Shown one piece after another: positions 26,365 through 35,565 of a DNA stretch of 64,000 nt. Source of the stretch: Brevibacterium epidermidis NBRC 14811 (GTDB lineage: Bacteria; Actinomycetota; Actinomycetes; Actinomycetales; Brevibacteriaceae). The notes beneath the pieces are model-generated. The model saw only the letters and a list, made by a program, of their open reading frames with translations, was not told where the DNA came from and searched no databases. The stretch spans positions 62,001 to 126,000 of the forward strand of contig NZ_BCSJ01000006.1 of assembly GCF_001570805.1 (NCBI RefSeq), written 5' to 3'. Position 1 is the first letter of the stretch, and the number at the start of each line of letters is the position of its first letter. A program made the translations under genes and the position numbers.

Positions 26365-27739
26365 ACAGACACAGACCATTTCGACACCGGAGACAAAACA
26401 GTCCGGCCGCCGCGCCTATGTGCTCAAGATGTACCCGCGGTTCTCCGAGACCTTCATCGTCTCCGAGATCCTCGCCCGTGAAGCCGCCGGTGAAGACCTC
26501 GTGATCTTCTCCCTGCGCCCGAGCACGGACACCCGCTTCCACCCCGAACTCGCCCGCGTCCGCGCCGAGGTCATCCACATCCACCGACCCTCGAGCGCCC
26601 GCAGCTTCTGGCAGACCTTCGCCGAGGCCGCAGCGGAACCGCGCGTGGCCGCGGCAGTGCCGGGCCACCTCGGCGAGCTCATGGAAATGGACCACGATGA
26701 TGCGATCCAAACCCTCACCCTCGCCCGACTGGCCCTCGATCACGGGGTGACGCACCTGCACGCGCACTTCGCGTCGGTGGCGACGACCGTGGCCCGGGCC
26801 GCCTCGGCGCTGACGGGAATCCCGTACTCCTTCACCACGCATGCGAAGGACATCTTCCACGAGGATGTCGTGCTCACCGATCTGGCCCGCAAGACCGCGG
26901 ACGCCGACCATGTGATCGCGATCAGCGAGTTCAATCGCCGCTATCTGACCACGGTGCTCGGACCCGAGCTTGCCGACCGGATCGTCGTCGTGCGCAACGG
27001 CCTCGAACTCGACCGCTTCCCTTTTCGACCCAGGCAGGGATTAACGGGTGAGGTTCCCTCTCTGCTGGCCGTCGGCCGCCTCGTCGAGAAGAAGGGGTTC
27101 GCCCATCTTCTCAATGCGCTCGCCCGTCTCCGCGACGAGGGAACGAGGTGCCACCTCGATCTCGTGGGCACCGGCCCCCTGGAGGACGAGCTGCGGGAAC
27201 AGTCTGGCAGGCTCGGGCTCGACGGCCTCGTCACCTTCCACGGAGCGCTGACTCAGGCCGAGGTCCGTGACATGCTCACCGACCACGACCTCCTCGTCTC
27301 CCCGTTCGTCATCGGCTCCGACGGCAACGCCGATGGCCTGCCCACCGTGCTGTTGGAGGGCATGGCCACCGGCATCCCCTGCATCGCCGGCGCCGTCACC
27401 GCGGTGCCCGAAGTCATCGATCACGGCCGCACCGGGTGGCTCGTCGACGGCACCGATGAGCAGAGCATTGCGACCGCCATCGCCGAGGTGGTCGCCGCCC
27501 TGCGCACGAATCCCGCCGGAATCCGCGCCGTCACGCATGCCGCCCGTGACCGTGTGTGCCGCCTGCACGATTCGGCCGTCCAGGCCGAGCAGCTCGCACG
27601 GCTCGCGGACGCGGCGGCAGACCGCGCCGCGGCCTCGACCGCCGATCGTAACGCCGTTCCGAGCGAAGCAGCGGTCCCTTCAACCGGGGCCGCGGACACC
27701 GCGGTTGTAGCCGTTCGTGAAATGGAGTCAGTGTCATGA
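26354..27739 (+). CDS. Glycosyltransferase family 4
   Basis: 461 aa from ATG 26354, with GAGGAG at 26341-26346. GT-B fold: the N-terminal half has YVLKMYPRFSETFIVSEI and LHAHFASVATTVARAAS, and the C-terminal half has LLAVGRLVEKKGF. The GT4 acidic motif follows as GNADGLPTVLLEGMATGIP with E-x7-E spacing. The opening phrase resembles colanic-acid-type WcaL/amylovoran transferases that start with a SETFI loop. It retains the sugar anomeric configuration. Second gene of the operon; overlaps both neighbours. Donor and acceptor are unknown. Confidence 0.85.
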   Translation: MLSEQTQTISTPETKQSGRRAYVLKMYPRFSETFIVSEILAREAAGEDLVIFSLRPSTDTRFHPELARVRAEVIHIHRPSSARSFWQTFAEAAAEPRVAAAVPGHLGELMEMDHDDAIQTLTLARLALDHGVTHLHAHFASVATTVARAASALTGIPYSFTTHAKDIFHEDVVLTDLARKTADADHVIAISEFNRRYLTTVLGPELADRIVVVRNGLELDRFPFRPRQGLTGEVPSLLAVGRLVEKKGFAHLLNALARLRDEGTRCHLDLVGTGPLEDELREQSGRLGLDGLVTFHGALTQAEVRDMLTDHDLLVSPFVIGSDGNADGLPTVLLEGMATGIPCIAGAVTAVPEVIDHGRTGWLVDGTDEQSIATAIAEVVAALRTNPAGIRAVTHAARDRVCRLHDSAVQAEQLARLADAAADRAAASTADRNAVPSEAAVPSTGAADTAVVAVREMESVS

Positions 27740-28950
27740 GAATCGCCTATGTTCTGCTCGACCCCGGCATCGGGATCTTCGGCACGAAGGGTGCCAGCGT
27801 CCATGTTCAGGAGGTCGTGCGCACGTTCCGGTCTCTCGGCCACGAGGTCAGTGTCTTCTGCACCCGCACCGATGATGACGTGCCCGCCGACCTCGCCGAC
27901 CTCAATGTCACCCGCCTCGAGGTGCCGCGCGGCCTCGACCGCACCCAGCGTGAGATCGCCCTGCTGCGCCTGTCCGACATGCTCGCCGACATGGTCACGG
28001 ACACGGTGGCCGCCTCGGGGCAGGGATTCGACCTCGTCTATGAGAGGTATTCCCTGTTCTCCACCGCAGGGGCACGGATCAGTCAGCGCCTCGACGTGCC
28101 GCTGATCATGGAGGTCAATGCGCCTCTGCTCGACGAGCAGCGCACCCACCGCGGCCTCGTCCACACCGAACATGCCGCCCGCGCCACCGCTGCAAGCTTC
28201 GCCGGAGCCGAACGCATCGTGTGCGTGAGCGAGCTCGTCGCGGACTGGGCCCGCACCGACTATCCCGGCCTCGACGATGTCAGCGTCGTTCCGAACGGAG
28301 TGAACACGGAACGCATCACACCGCGAGAGGGCCACGACCGCCTCGGCGAGGGGATCCATCAGGACCACGGTCCGGTGCGGATCGGGTTCGTCGGCACGCT
28401 CAAACCCTGGCACGGCACGGATCGTCTTATCGCCGCCTGTGCTGGACTGGTCGGGGACTTCCGCGTCGACATCGTCGGCCACGGACCCGAATCCGAGGCC
28501 CTCGAGGACCAAGTGCGCAGGCTCGGGCTGGGTGGGCGTGTGCGTTTCCACGGTGCTCTGGCGCCGGAAGCGGTGCCGGAGGTGCTGCGCGCATTCGACA
28601 TTGCGGTCGCGCCGTACCCGGCGGGGGAGAACTACTTCTCACCGCTCAAGGTCTTTGAGTACCTTGCGGCGGGGCTGCCCGTTGTCGCATCGAGGGTCGG
28701 AGCGATCCCGGGCGTTCTCGCAGGCACCGGGGCCGCGATCCTCACCGACCCGGCCGACACCGCGGATCTCACTCGTGCCTTGCAGAGGCTCATCGACGAC
28801 GCCGAACTGCGGACGACGATGGGTGGGCGCGCTCGGGAAGAAGCCCTGACCAGCCATTCCTGGACCAGCCGGTGCCAACAGATCCTCGCACCCATTGACA
28901 GGGGAGCGGCCATGTCGGGACGGCGCCGCGCCTCGGCGGTGAGAGCATGA
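27736..28950 (+). CDS. Glycosyltransferase family 4 (second GT4 of the operon)
   Basis: 404 aa. The N-terminal GIFGTKGASVHVQEVVRTFRSLGH loop, a central VSELVADWARTDYP and VVPNGVNTERI, and a C-terminal VGTLKPWHGTDRL plus APYPAGENYFSPLKVFEYLAAGLPVV segment give a complete GT4 GT-B protein. The last block carries the catalytic E-x7-E (KVFEYLAAG). The last 15 residues are basic. ATGA overlaps on both sides indicate tight coupling. Having two GT4 enzymes and a MurG-like one suggests at least a trisaccharide or a repeat unit. Confidence 0.85.
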   Translation: MRIAYVLLDPGIGIFGTKGASVHVQEVVRTFRSLGHEVSVFCTRTDDDVPADLADLNVTRLEVPRGLDRTQREIALLRLSDMLADMVTDTVAASGQGFDLVYERYSLFSTAGARISQRLDVPLIMEVNAPLLDEQRTHRGLVHTEHAARATAASFAGAERIVCVSELVADWARTDYPGLDDVSVVPNGVNTERITPREGHDRLGEGIHQDHGPVRIGFVGTLKPWHGTDRLIAACAGLVGDFRVDIVGHGPESEALEDQVRRLGLGGRVRFHGALAPEAVPEVLRAFDIAVAPYPAGENYFSPLKVFEYLAAGLPVVASRVGAIPGVLAGTGAAILTDPADTADLTRALQRLIDDAELRTTMGGRAREEALTSHSWTSRCQQILAPIDRGAAMSGRRRASAVRA

Positions 28951-30905
28951 CGGGCAAGAAGCTCACGGCGTCGGCACTGCGACGGACCCTGCGGATCATC
29001 CGCCCGCACCTGCGCCGGCATACGTGGCTGATCATCGGCGGGATGGCCGCACTGCTGGCCGACGTCGTCTTCCGCATCCTCGAACCGTGGCCGATCAAGA
29101 TCGCCGTCGACGCCGTCACCGCGGCTCTGGGCGCCCAGATCGCACCGACGTTCGGACTCGACGCCGGAGTCGGCACCACGCTCGCGGTCGTGGCCATCGG
29201 ACTGGCCGTCATCGTCGGCGGACGGGCCGCGGCGAACTACGCATCGACGATCTGCTTCGCCCTCGTCGGCGCCCGCGTGGCCACCCAGCTGCGCTCACGC
29301 GTGTTTGACCACGTCCAGTCCCTGTCACTGCGTTACCACTCGAAGGCGTCGATCGGCGACACCTCGCAGCGACTCGTCGGTGACATCGGGCGGCTGCAGG
29401 AGGTCGCCGTCACCGCGGGCCTGCCCCTGGTCGGCAACGTCATCACCCTCGCCGTCCTCCTCGTCGTCATGGTCGTCCTCGACCCGGTGCTCAGCGCGAT
29501 CGTGCTCGTCACCGCCGCGGTGTACGGACTGTTGTCGAAGGTGGCGACCCCGAAGATCACGAAGGCCTCCCGCTCCACCCGCAAGGGCGAGGGCCGTCTG
29601 GTCGGATCCGCCGCCGAGGCGCTCGGCGCCATCCGCGTCGTCCAGGCCTACGGACTCGAGAAGACCGTGGCCCGCGACTTCGCCGACGGCAACGAACGTG
29701 CCCTCAAAGCGGGGGTGCGGGCACGCCGCCTGGCCGCCGGACTCGAACGTTCCACGGACGTCCTCGTCGGCATTTCGCAGGCACTCGTGCTCGCCTTCGG
29801 CGGGTGGCAGGTGCTGCGCGGGGCGATGTCCCCGGGCGACCTCGTCCTCTTCCTCCTCTACCTCAAGATCGCGATGAAACCGCTGCGGGACATGGCCAAG
29901 TACACCGGCCGCATCGCCCGCGCGGCCGCCTCGGGGGAGCGGATCGCCGACCTCCTCGACGAACCCGTCGAGATCGCCGACGCACCCGATGCCGTGACCA
30001 TGGGTCCAGTCTGCGGCGACGTCGTCTTCAATCAGGTCACCTCGACCGATGGGCATGGTCGGCCGCTGTTCGACGAACTCGATCTGCTCATTCCGGCCGG
30101 TCAGAAGGTCGGCATCCTCGGTGCTTCCGGGGCCGGAAAATCGACCCTGATGAGCTACCTGCTGCGACTGTCGCAGCCGGACTCCGGGTCGATCTACCTC
30201 GACGGCTACGACACCCACAACGTCACTCGCGCCTCCCTGCGGCAGAACGTGTCCGTCCTCCTCCAGGAGTCCGTGCTCTTCGCCGCGAGCGTGCGTGAGA
30301 ACATCCGCTATGGCCGGCTCGACGCCACCGACGCCGAGGTGGTCGCTGCCGCCCGCGCGGCCCGCGCCGATGAGTTCATCCGCTCCCTCCCCGACGGCTA
30401 CGACACCGAGCTCGGCAACCGCGGGGACACGCTCTCGGGAGGGCAGCGGCAGCGCCTGGCCATCGCCCGGGCACTGGTACGCGACGCCCCGGTCGTCGTC
30501 TTCGACGAAGCGACGACGGGGCTCGACCCGCAGACCCGCGCCGAGGTGGCCGACTCCGTGTCCGCGTTGACACAGGGACGCACGAGCATCGTCATCAGCC
30601 ACGACGTGGCGATGATCCGCGGACTCGACCGCGTCGTGTGGCTCGAGGACGGGCAGATCGTCGAGGACGGGGCACCGAGCGAGCTGGCCGCGGCCGCGGA
30701 CTCGCGATTCGCCCGATGGATCCGCTCGCAGGCCGACGAAGCCGGCAGCGTGCCGAGCCGACCGGTGGAGGTGACGCCGGCTCCGACCGCGCTGCCGGCG
30801 GAAGCTGGACCTCGTCCGCCCGTGCTGCCAGCGGACGCGGGGCCACGCCCAACCGAGCCGCCCACCGTCGGCAGCTCACCACGCTATGCAGGAGCCTCAT
30901 CATGA
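28947..30905 (+). CDS. ABC exporter, fused permease and ATPase
   Basis: 652 aa. Six membrane helices in residues 25-310 form a type IV (MsbA/multidrug-like) exporter domain. The ATPase (about 345-590) has Walker A GASGAGKST (near 392), Q-loop VLLQES, signature LSGGQRQR (near 496), Walker B VVVFDEATTGLDP and switch ISHD. A Pro/Ala-rich tail follows (590-652). As a half-transporter it would act as a homodimer. Its position between glycosyltransferases and kinases suggests it exports the glycosylated product, or a lipid-linked form of it, across the membrane. ATGA overlaps couple it to both neighbours. Confidence 0.92.
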   Translation: MTGKKLTASALRRTLRIIRPHLRRHTWLIIGGMAALLADVVFRILEPWPIKIAVDAVTAALGAQIAPTFGLDAGVGTTLAVVAIGLAVIVGGRAAANYASTICFALVGARVATQLRSRVFDHVQSLSLRYHSKASIGDTSQRLVGDIGRLQEVAVTAGLPLVGNVITLAVLLVVMVVLDPVLSAIVLVTAAVYGLLSKVATPKITKASRSTRKGEGRLVGSAAEALGAIRVVQAYGLEKTVARDFADGNERALKAGVRARRLAAGLERSTDVLVGISQALVLAFGGWQVLRGAMSPGDLVLFLLYLKIAMKPLRDMAKYTGRIARAAASGERIADLLDEPVEIADAPDAVTMGPVCGDVVFNQVTSTDGHGRPLFDELDLLIPAGQKVGILGASGAGKSTLMSYLLRLSQPDSGSIYLDGYDTHNVTRASLRQNVSVLLQESVLFAASVRENIRYGRLDATDAEVVAAARAARADEFIRSLPDGYDTELGNRGDTLSGGQRQRLAIARALVRDAPVVVFDEATTGLDPQTRAEVADSVSALTQGRTSIVISHDVAMIRGLDRVVWLEDGQIVEDGAPSELAAAADSRFARWIRSQADEAGSVPSRPVEVTPAPTALPAEAGPRPPVLPADAGPRPTEPPTVGSSPRYAGASS

Positions 30906-32122
30906 CCGCATCGATCACCGATCCAGTGAACGACCTCGCGGACTCGAGATTCGCGATGCTGCCCTATATCGATGAGCTGCGATCGGCGGACGGCCTCTCC
31001 CACCGCCTCGGCTTTGCGGTCCGGCCCCGCCGGATCCGCGTCAAACCGGGACAGAGCGCCATCGTCGCGTGGCAGCGGGACGAGCCCGGCCACCTCGGCG
31101 AGTTCGCGGACTGGGGATTCACTGCGGTGATGACGAGCCCGGACAAACTCGCCAATGCGCGGCGACGAGCTGCCCGGCACGGGCAGGACCTGACCGTCCA
31201 TGAGGCGGCTGATCCACGGTCGGCCGGTGCAACCGGTGCCGTCCTGGTCAGCGGTGGAGTCCTGGCCGACCCGAGGATCGGGAAGCATGTGGCGCGGACG
31301 CTCGACCACCTCGGCGGGGATCTGGAGATCATCGGATACAACCCCGCCCGGCGGCTGCTGCTCAAGCACACCCCGATCGATGGGGTGCCGGAGATCGTGC
31401 GGATCGCCGCCGAATCACAGATCCACCTCGCCGAGGCGGGGCAGCGGTGGCAGCGGGCGGACCTTCCGAGTCTGCCGGTCGAGTTCGTCGGCGGACGTGA
31501 CACGTCCACGCGCTCGCCGTGGTGGGGGACCGGTGACCTGCGCGATCGTCCGGATCCGAACATCGCCGAGGAGGTCGGCGTGATCATCGCCGAACTGCAC
31601 AGAAGCGCTGCGGCAGGCGAGGACGGACGTGCGATCGACTCTCCGCTTGCCCAGCTCGAGACCGTCAACCGGTCACTGGTCCGGCTGCTCCCGGAGCGAG
31701 AGACGGTCGTCGCTGAGATGCTGGCCGAACTGAGCCGCCGCCTCGGGTCGAGTCGGGAACTGCGGGAGATCCACGGAGATCTCAGCCCTGACCAGGTGCT
31801 TCTGGCGAATTCCGAGTGCCGGATCATCGACCTCGACCGAACCGGGTATGGTCCGGCCGGGGTGGACCTGGGCCGGTGGATCGCCGCCTGCCGTGTCGAC
31901 CAAGTGCTGAACGGACTCGAACGGCCGTTCCTCGACGGCTACCGATCCGCGGGAGGCGAAGTGGTCGACCCAGGTGCCTGGACAACGTGGGCGATGCTCG
32001 TGGCCGCACTCGAACCCTGGCGCAGCTGCTCCGCGACCTGGAGAGACGAGACCAAGAGGATCGTCGACCTCGCACGTACCGCCCTGGACGAGAACGTCCC
32101 GACAACGCAGGTCGCATCATGA
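30902..32122 (+). CDS. APH-fold phosphotransferase (kinase A of the operon)
   Basis: 406 aa from ATG 30902 (ATGA overlap). The aminoglycoside/choline-kinase fold is recognised by the catalytic loop IHGDLSPDQVLL and by IIDLDRTGYGPAGVDLGRWIA, equivalent to the Brenner HxD and DxD motifs. The usual Asn of the HGDxHxxN loop is Gln here. The N-lobe (VKPGQSAIVAWQR, LLLKHTP) supplies the ATP-binding Lys candidates. The substrate is unknown; within a glycosyltransferase/exporter operon a sugar, aminosugar or aminoalcohol is likelier than an antibiotic. The paralogue encoded next differs strongly in sequence, so the two probably act on different substrates. Confidence 0.78.
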   Translation: MTASITDPVNDLADSRFAMLPYIDELRSADGLSHRLGFAVRPRRIRVKPGQSAIVAWQRDEPGHLGEFADWGFTAVMTSPDKLANARRRAARHGQDLTVHEAADPRSAGATGAVLVSGGVLADPRIGKHVARTLDHLGGDLEIIGYNPARRLLLKHTPIDGVPEIVRIAAESQIHLAEAGQRWQRADLPSLPVEFVGGRDTSTRSPWWGTGDLRDRPDPNIAEEVGVIIAELHRSAAAGEDGRAIDSPLAQLETVNRSLVRLLPERETVVAEMLAELSRRLGSSRELREIHGDLSPDQVLLANSECRIIDLDRTGYGPAGVDLGRWIAACRVDQVLNGLERPFLDGYRSAGGEVVDPGAWTTWAMLVAALEPWRSCSATWRDETKRIVDLARTALDENVPTTQVAS

Positions 32123-33366
32123 CCGCGACGAATCTGGGGGCGGCGAAGCAGGGCGAGACGAAGCGGTGTGAGACGATGTTGGGCCAGGCGCGGCGGGTCG
32201 CGACGGGGGCGCCGGCTCTGCACATTCCCGATGCTGTGACGATCGACGGACAGGACTGGACCGTGCGCCGAGCCTGGCCCGCCGGAGACGGTCGAATCGC
32301 GTGGGAGGCGATGCTTCCCGACCACGGGATCCGAGTCGGCTACCTTGATGCACGTGGCGTGAAGGTCCTCGCCGCGGATCGAGATCCGAAGCTGCCGGGA
32401 CTCGCCAGGCTGCTCGACGACGGCGGCCGCCTGGTCTCTCACCGGCCGGGCAAACGCGCCGTCGTCCGCCTGCCCGACGGCAGCTTCGCCAAATGTGTCC
32501 GCGACGGAAAGGCGTCCGACGTCCTCGCAGGACAGCGCCGGGCAGCTGGATTCCTTCCCGGTTTTACCCTCCCGCAGGTCCTCCGGTCCGATTCTTCGAC
32601 CGTTGTGCTCGGTGTGGTGCCCGGAGTCGAACTCCACGAACCTGCCGAGCTCGGCGCGGATTGGTCACGCGCCTGGGCCGAATCCCTCGACGCCTGGGCT
32701 CAGGCAGGGTCGCACCTGTCGCCGGCGTCATCATCGTCCATGCCGATCCATGATGCTGCTGCCGAGATCGAGGTTCTCCGCACCTGGCGTGAGAGCGCTC
32801 GCCCCATGCTCGAATCTGCGGAGAGTGCGCGGGCGCAGACGCCGCACCAGGCGCAGACACGGCTCCAGACACAAACGCAGACTCTGAACCAGACGGAAAC
32901 GCTGCTCTCCGGGGTGGACGAACTCATCGCAGAGGTCACGGCTGAACTCGACGACGGGGCCGCCTCGGCGATGGAACGACCGATCGGCCTCGTCCACCGC
33001 GATCTGCACGACAAGCAGATCATGTGGGACCCGATCGCCGGACCGGGACTGCTCGACGTCGATACGGCGTGCCTGTGCGAACGCGCACTCGATCTCGGCA
33101 ACCTCCGCGCACATGCCCGATGGCGCACCATGCAGGGACTGTGGACCCCCGCCGAGGCGGCCGTGGTCATCGACGAGATCGCAAGAGCCGCCTCGGCGGC
33201 GGAGATCGACCCGGCCAGGGTGAGCGTCTACGAACGGGCCACCCTCATCCGGCTCGCCTGCGTCTACGCATTCCGGCCAGCCTGGCGCGATCGCACGGGG
33301 GCACTGCTCGACGCCGTCGCAGCGAGCCGGTCCGAGCCTGTGGGCAGCCAGACGTCGACACGCTAA
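32119..33366 (+). CDS. APH-fold phosphotransferase (kinase B of the operon)
   Basis: 415 aa from ATG 32119 (ATGA overlap with kinase A). The catalytic loop is GLVHRDLHDKQIMWDP and the metal-binding motif LLDVDTACLCERALDLGNLRAH, both typical of an APH-like group in which Gln replaces the usual loop Asn. The N-lobe has RLVSHRPGKRAVVRLPDGSFAK. A Gln/Thr-rich low-complexity stretch (about residues 235-258) interrupts the C-lobe. Last gene of the six-gene unit. It is only distantly similar to kinase A. Substrate unknown. Confidence 0.78.
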   Translation: MTATNLGAAKQGETKRCETMLGQARRVATGAPALHIPDAVTIDGQDWTVRRAWPAGDGRIAWEAMLPDHGIRVGYLDARGVKVLAADRDPKLPGLARLLDDGGRLVSHRPGKRAVVRLPDGSFAKCVRDGKASDVLAGQRRAAGFLPGFTLPQVLRSDSSTVVLGVVPGVELHEPAELGADWSRAWAESLDAWAQAGSHLSPASSSSMPIHDAAAEIEVLRTWRESARPMLESAESARAQTPHQAQTRLQTQTQTLNQTETLLSGVDELIAEVTAELDDGAASAMERPIGLVHRDLHDKQIMWDPIAGPGLLDVDTACLCERALDLGNLRAHARWRTMQGLWTPAEAAVVIDEIARAASAAEIDPARVSVYERATLIRLACVYAFRPAWRDRTGALLDAVAASRSEPVGSQTSTR

Positions 33367-33369
33367 TCT
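33364..33369 (+). promoter_or_regulatory. Candidate -10 box, leaderless promoter
   Basis: TAATCT overlaps the stop of kinase B and ends 6 nt before the ATG at 33376, where no Shine-Dalgarno is present. A separate leaderless transcript for the next gene is therefore possible. Confidence 0.35.
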
Positions 33370-33375
33370 GGGCGC

Positions 33376-34011
33376 ATGTTGGTGCGTGACCGGGACAGGT
33401 GGGTGCTGCCGGCGAATCCCCGTGCCGTGGGCAGAATGTCACGATATTCGCAGATCGCCGGGATCGTCTGCGTGATCATCGGCGGATGGGCACTGCTCTG
33501 CGGCCTCGGCTTCCTCCTGTTCGGAGGCTTCATCTTCGACGCGATCTCCACGGCTGATTCTGGCAACAAAGCCATTGCAAGGTGGGCGATCGGCGGCGGA
33601 ATCACTGTGTGCGGAGTCGTTTTCACGATTGTCGCCGTCGTCATTCTCCGGCGGGTTCGATCCCTGCGGAAGGCACCGCAGCAGCCGGTGCTCACCGTCG
33701 ATGCGCACGGAGTCTCGGTGGTCGGAATGGGCTCGGTGCCCTACGCGGATCTCGTCTCGATCGACGCTCGCATCGGGCCCCGGCCGATCCAATGGTCGAC
33801 GACCATGGCCAAGACCGCAGGCAATGAGCTGGCGGCCACGCTGGTCGGCCGATCGCGGATCATCCACGAACTCGTCATCCATCGGCGCAGCGGACCGGAC
33901 ATCCGCGGCGACCTTTCGATGCACACAAGCCCCGCGAGCTTCACGCAGTTCGTCGATCAGCTGCGGGGACTGCTCGCACCGTATTCGATCCCCGTCGAAC
34001 TTCACCGCTGA
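33376..34011 (+). CDS. Two-helix membrane protein of unknown function
   Basis: 211 aa. Hydrophobic helices at about residues 27-55 and 72-95 are followed by a soluble domain of about 110 residues with strands such as PVLTVDAHGVSVVGMGSVPYADLVSIDARI, reminiscent of PH-like domains in bacterial membrane proteins (weak). It begins 10 nt after the glycan operon and could be part of it, although a -10 box for a separate transcript is visible. I do not recognise a named family. ATG 33436 is a possible shorter start. Confidence 0.6.
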   Translation: MLVRDRDRWVLPANPRAVGRMSRYSQIAGIVCVIIGGWALLCGLGFLLFGGFIFDAISTADSGNKAIARWAIGGGITVCGVVFTIVAVVILRRVRSLRKAPQQPVLTVDAHGVSVVGMGSVPYADLVSIDARIGPRPIQWSTTMAKTAGNELAATLVGRSRIIHELVIHRRSGPDIRGDLSMHTSPASFTQFVDQLRGLLAPYSIPVELHR

Positions 34012-34023
34012 GCGCGGCCCACC

Positions 34024-35064
34024 TCATTCGGCGGTGCTGCGGCGGGCATCTCCCCAGATGTCGACGCCGGAATCGACGGCGAACTCGTCGATCGCCTTCA
34101 GCTCATCGTCACTCAAGGGTGCCGCGTCGAGGGCTGCCACATTGTGCTCGAGCTGTTCGACGCGGCTGGCCCCGATGACCAGCGAGGACACACGTTCGTC
34201 GCGCAGCGCCCAGGCCAGGGCCATCTGCGCCAGGGACTGTCCACGGGCGGCGGCGATGTCGCCCAGAGACTTGATCCTAGAGAGGTTGTCTGCGCTGAGG
34301 AACCCATCCTTGAACGACGGCTTCGCTTTGCCGGCGCGCGAATCGTCAGGAACCCCGCCGAGGTACTTATCTGTGAGGAGGCCCTGGGCGAGCGGGGAGA
34401 AGCAGATGACGCCGAGTCCCTCACCGTCCGTGGTTGCGAGCAGCCCGTCGTCTTCGATCCAGCGGTTGATCATCGAGTACGACGGTTGGTGGATGAGCAG
34501 GGGAGTGCCCAGGTCGCGAGCGATCTGCGAGGCACGGGCAGTATCGGCGGCCGAGTAGGAGGAGATGCCGGCGTAGAGGGCACGACCTGACCGCACGGCA
34601 GTATCGAGTGCGCCGATGGTCTCTTCGAGAGGCGTCGAGGCATCCGGGCGGTGGGAGTAGAAGATGTCGACATAGTCGAGGCCCAACCGGCGCAGAGATG
34701 CATCGAGGCTGGCCAGCAGGTATTTGCGGCTGCCTCCGGGACCACCATAGGGGCCGGGGTGCATGTTCCAGCCGGCCTTCGTCGAGATGATGAGCTCATC
34801 GCGGTAAGGGTGGAGATCCTCGCGCAGCAGTCGGCCGAAGTTCGTCTCCGCCGAACCCGGAGGAGGTCCGTAGTTGTTCGCCAGGTCGAAATGCGTGATG
34901 CCCATGTCGAAGGCACGTCGGACGATGTCGCGTTGATTCTGGAAGGCGACGTCATCGCCGAAGTTGTGCCATAGTCCCAGCGACAGGGCGGGAAGGACGA
35001 GCCCGGACCGGCCGACCGGGCGGAAGGTCATCGAGTCGTAGCGGTTCTCGGCGGCTTGAAACAC
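34024..35064 (-). CDS. Aldo/keto reductase, L-glyceraldehyde-3-phosphate reductase (YghZ) type
   Basis: 346 aa from GTG 35064, with AGGAG 5 nt upstream. An (alpha/beta)8 barrel with NADPH use. FDLANNYGPPPGSAETNFG carries the catalytic Asp and Tyr, IISTKAGWNMHPGPYG the Lys, and DIFYSHRPD the His region. The PPPGSAE insertion and GPYGGPGGSRKYLLASLD block are the signature of the YghZ/KvAP-beta-like subfamily that detoxifies methylglyoxal or reduces L-glyceraldehyde 3-phosphate. The phosphate-binding IGASRVEQLEHN closes the domain. Monocistronic. Confidence 0.9.
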   Translation of the reverse strand: MFQAAENRYDSMTFRPVGRSGLVLPALSLGLWHNFGDDVAFQNQRDIVRRAFDMGITHFDLANNYGPPPGSAETNFGRLLREDLHPYRDELIISTKAGWNMHPGPYGGPGGSRKYLLASLDASLRRLGLDYVDIFYSHRPDASTPLEETIGALDTAVRSGRALYAGISSYSAADTARASQIARDLGTPLLIHQPSYSMINRWIEDDGLLATTDGEGLGVICFSPLAQGLLTDKYLGGVPDDSRAGKAKPSFKDGFLSADNLSRIKSLGDIAAARGQSLAQMALAWALRDERVSSLVIGASRVEQLEHNVAALDAAPLSDDELKAIDEFAVDSGVDIWGDARRSTAE

Positions 35065-35127
35065 ACGTTCTCCTGGTCACGAGGCGGCTGAGCCTCCAGC
35101 CTAGTACGAACCCGAAGAATCGGGTGG

Positions 35128-35448
35128 TCAATCCGCGTTCGGGTCCGCCTTCACTCCCGCCGAGGCGGCCAGCTTGCTGATCGTGCCCGCGAGGTCGAGG
35201 TCGCGTTCGGTCACGGCGCCCGTATCGTGGCTGGTCAACTGGATATCTACGTGAGGGAAAGTCAAGGTGATATCAGGGTGGTGGCCGGCCTCCTCGGCGG
35301 CGGCACCGATCTTGTTGACGAGGCCGAGTCCTGTCGCGAAGTCGCCGGTGAGTAGCCGAGTGCCGATCGCGTCCCCTTGGGGCTTCCAGTCGGTCAGGCC
35401 CTTGTCGTTGAGAGTATCTGTCAGTTCCTGTCCGGTAAATGCAGTCAT
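35128..35448 (-). CDS. Pterin-4a-carbinolamine dehydratase
   Basis: 106 aa, the full length of the family. EEAGHHPDITLTFPHVDIQLTSHD holds the paired His active site of PhhB/DCoH enzymes, which dehydrate 4a-hydroxytetrahydrobiopterin to quinonoid dihydropterin. The start MTAFTGQELTDTLNDKG is typical. In actinobacteria without phenylalanine hydroxylase nearby the protein may instead serve molybdopterin or an unrelated role; no hydroxylase is visible in this window. Confidence 0.88.
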   Translation of the reverse strand: MTAFTGQELTDTLNDKGLTDWKPQGDAIGTRLLTGDFATGLGLVNKIGAAAEEAGHHPDITLTFPHVDIQLTSHDTGAVTERDLDLAGTISKLAASAGVKADPNAD

Positions 35449-35517
35449 GGCCTCATGGTAGGCACCGCAGGGGCATCCGTGAACCCCCGGTTTCCGGATT
35501 CTACTTCGCAACAAAAT

Positions 35518-35530
35518 AGACCAGTGGTCT
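35518..35530. promoter_or_regulatory. Candidate GntR operator before the MurNAc salvage operon
   Basis: AGACCA-G-TGGTCT is an inverted repeat with 6-bp arms, 36 bp before the GTG of the GntR gene. TGGTCT/AGACCA half-sites are those used by HutC-type GntR regulators of aminosugar genes (DasR/NagR), although the arm order is permuted here. It touches a possible -35 (TTGATC, 35530-35535). Confidence 0.5.
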
Positions 35531-35565
35531 TGATCTAGAGGTGTGTCCTGTGCCTCAATAGTGTC

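Noticed and set aside
28947..33366. Aminoglycoside resistance or biosynthesis cluster suggested by two APH-fold kinases
   Set aside because: No aminocyclitol, aminotransferase or sugar-dehydratase genes; the kinase loops have Gln for Asn and belong to general APH-like families.
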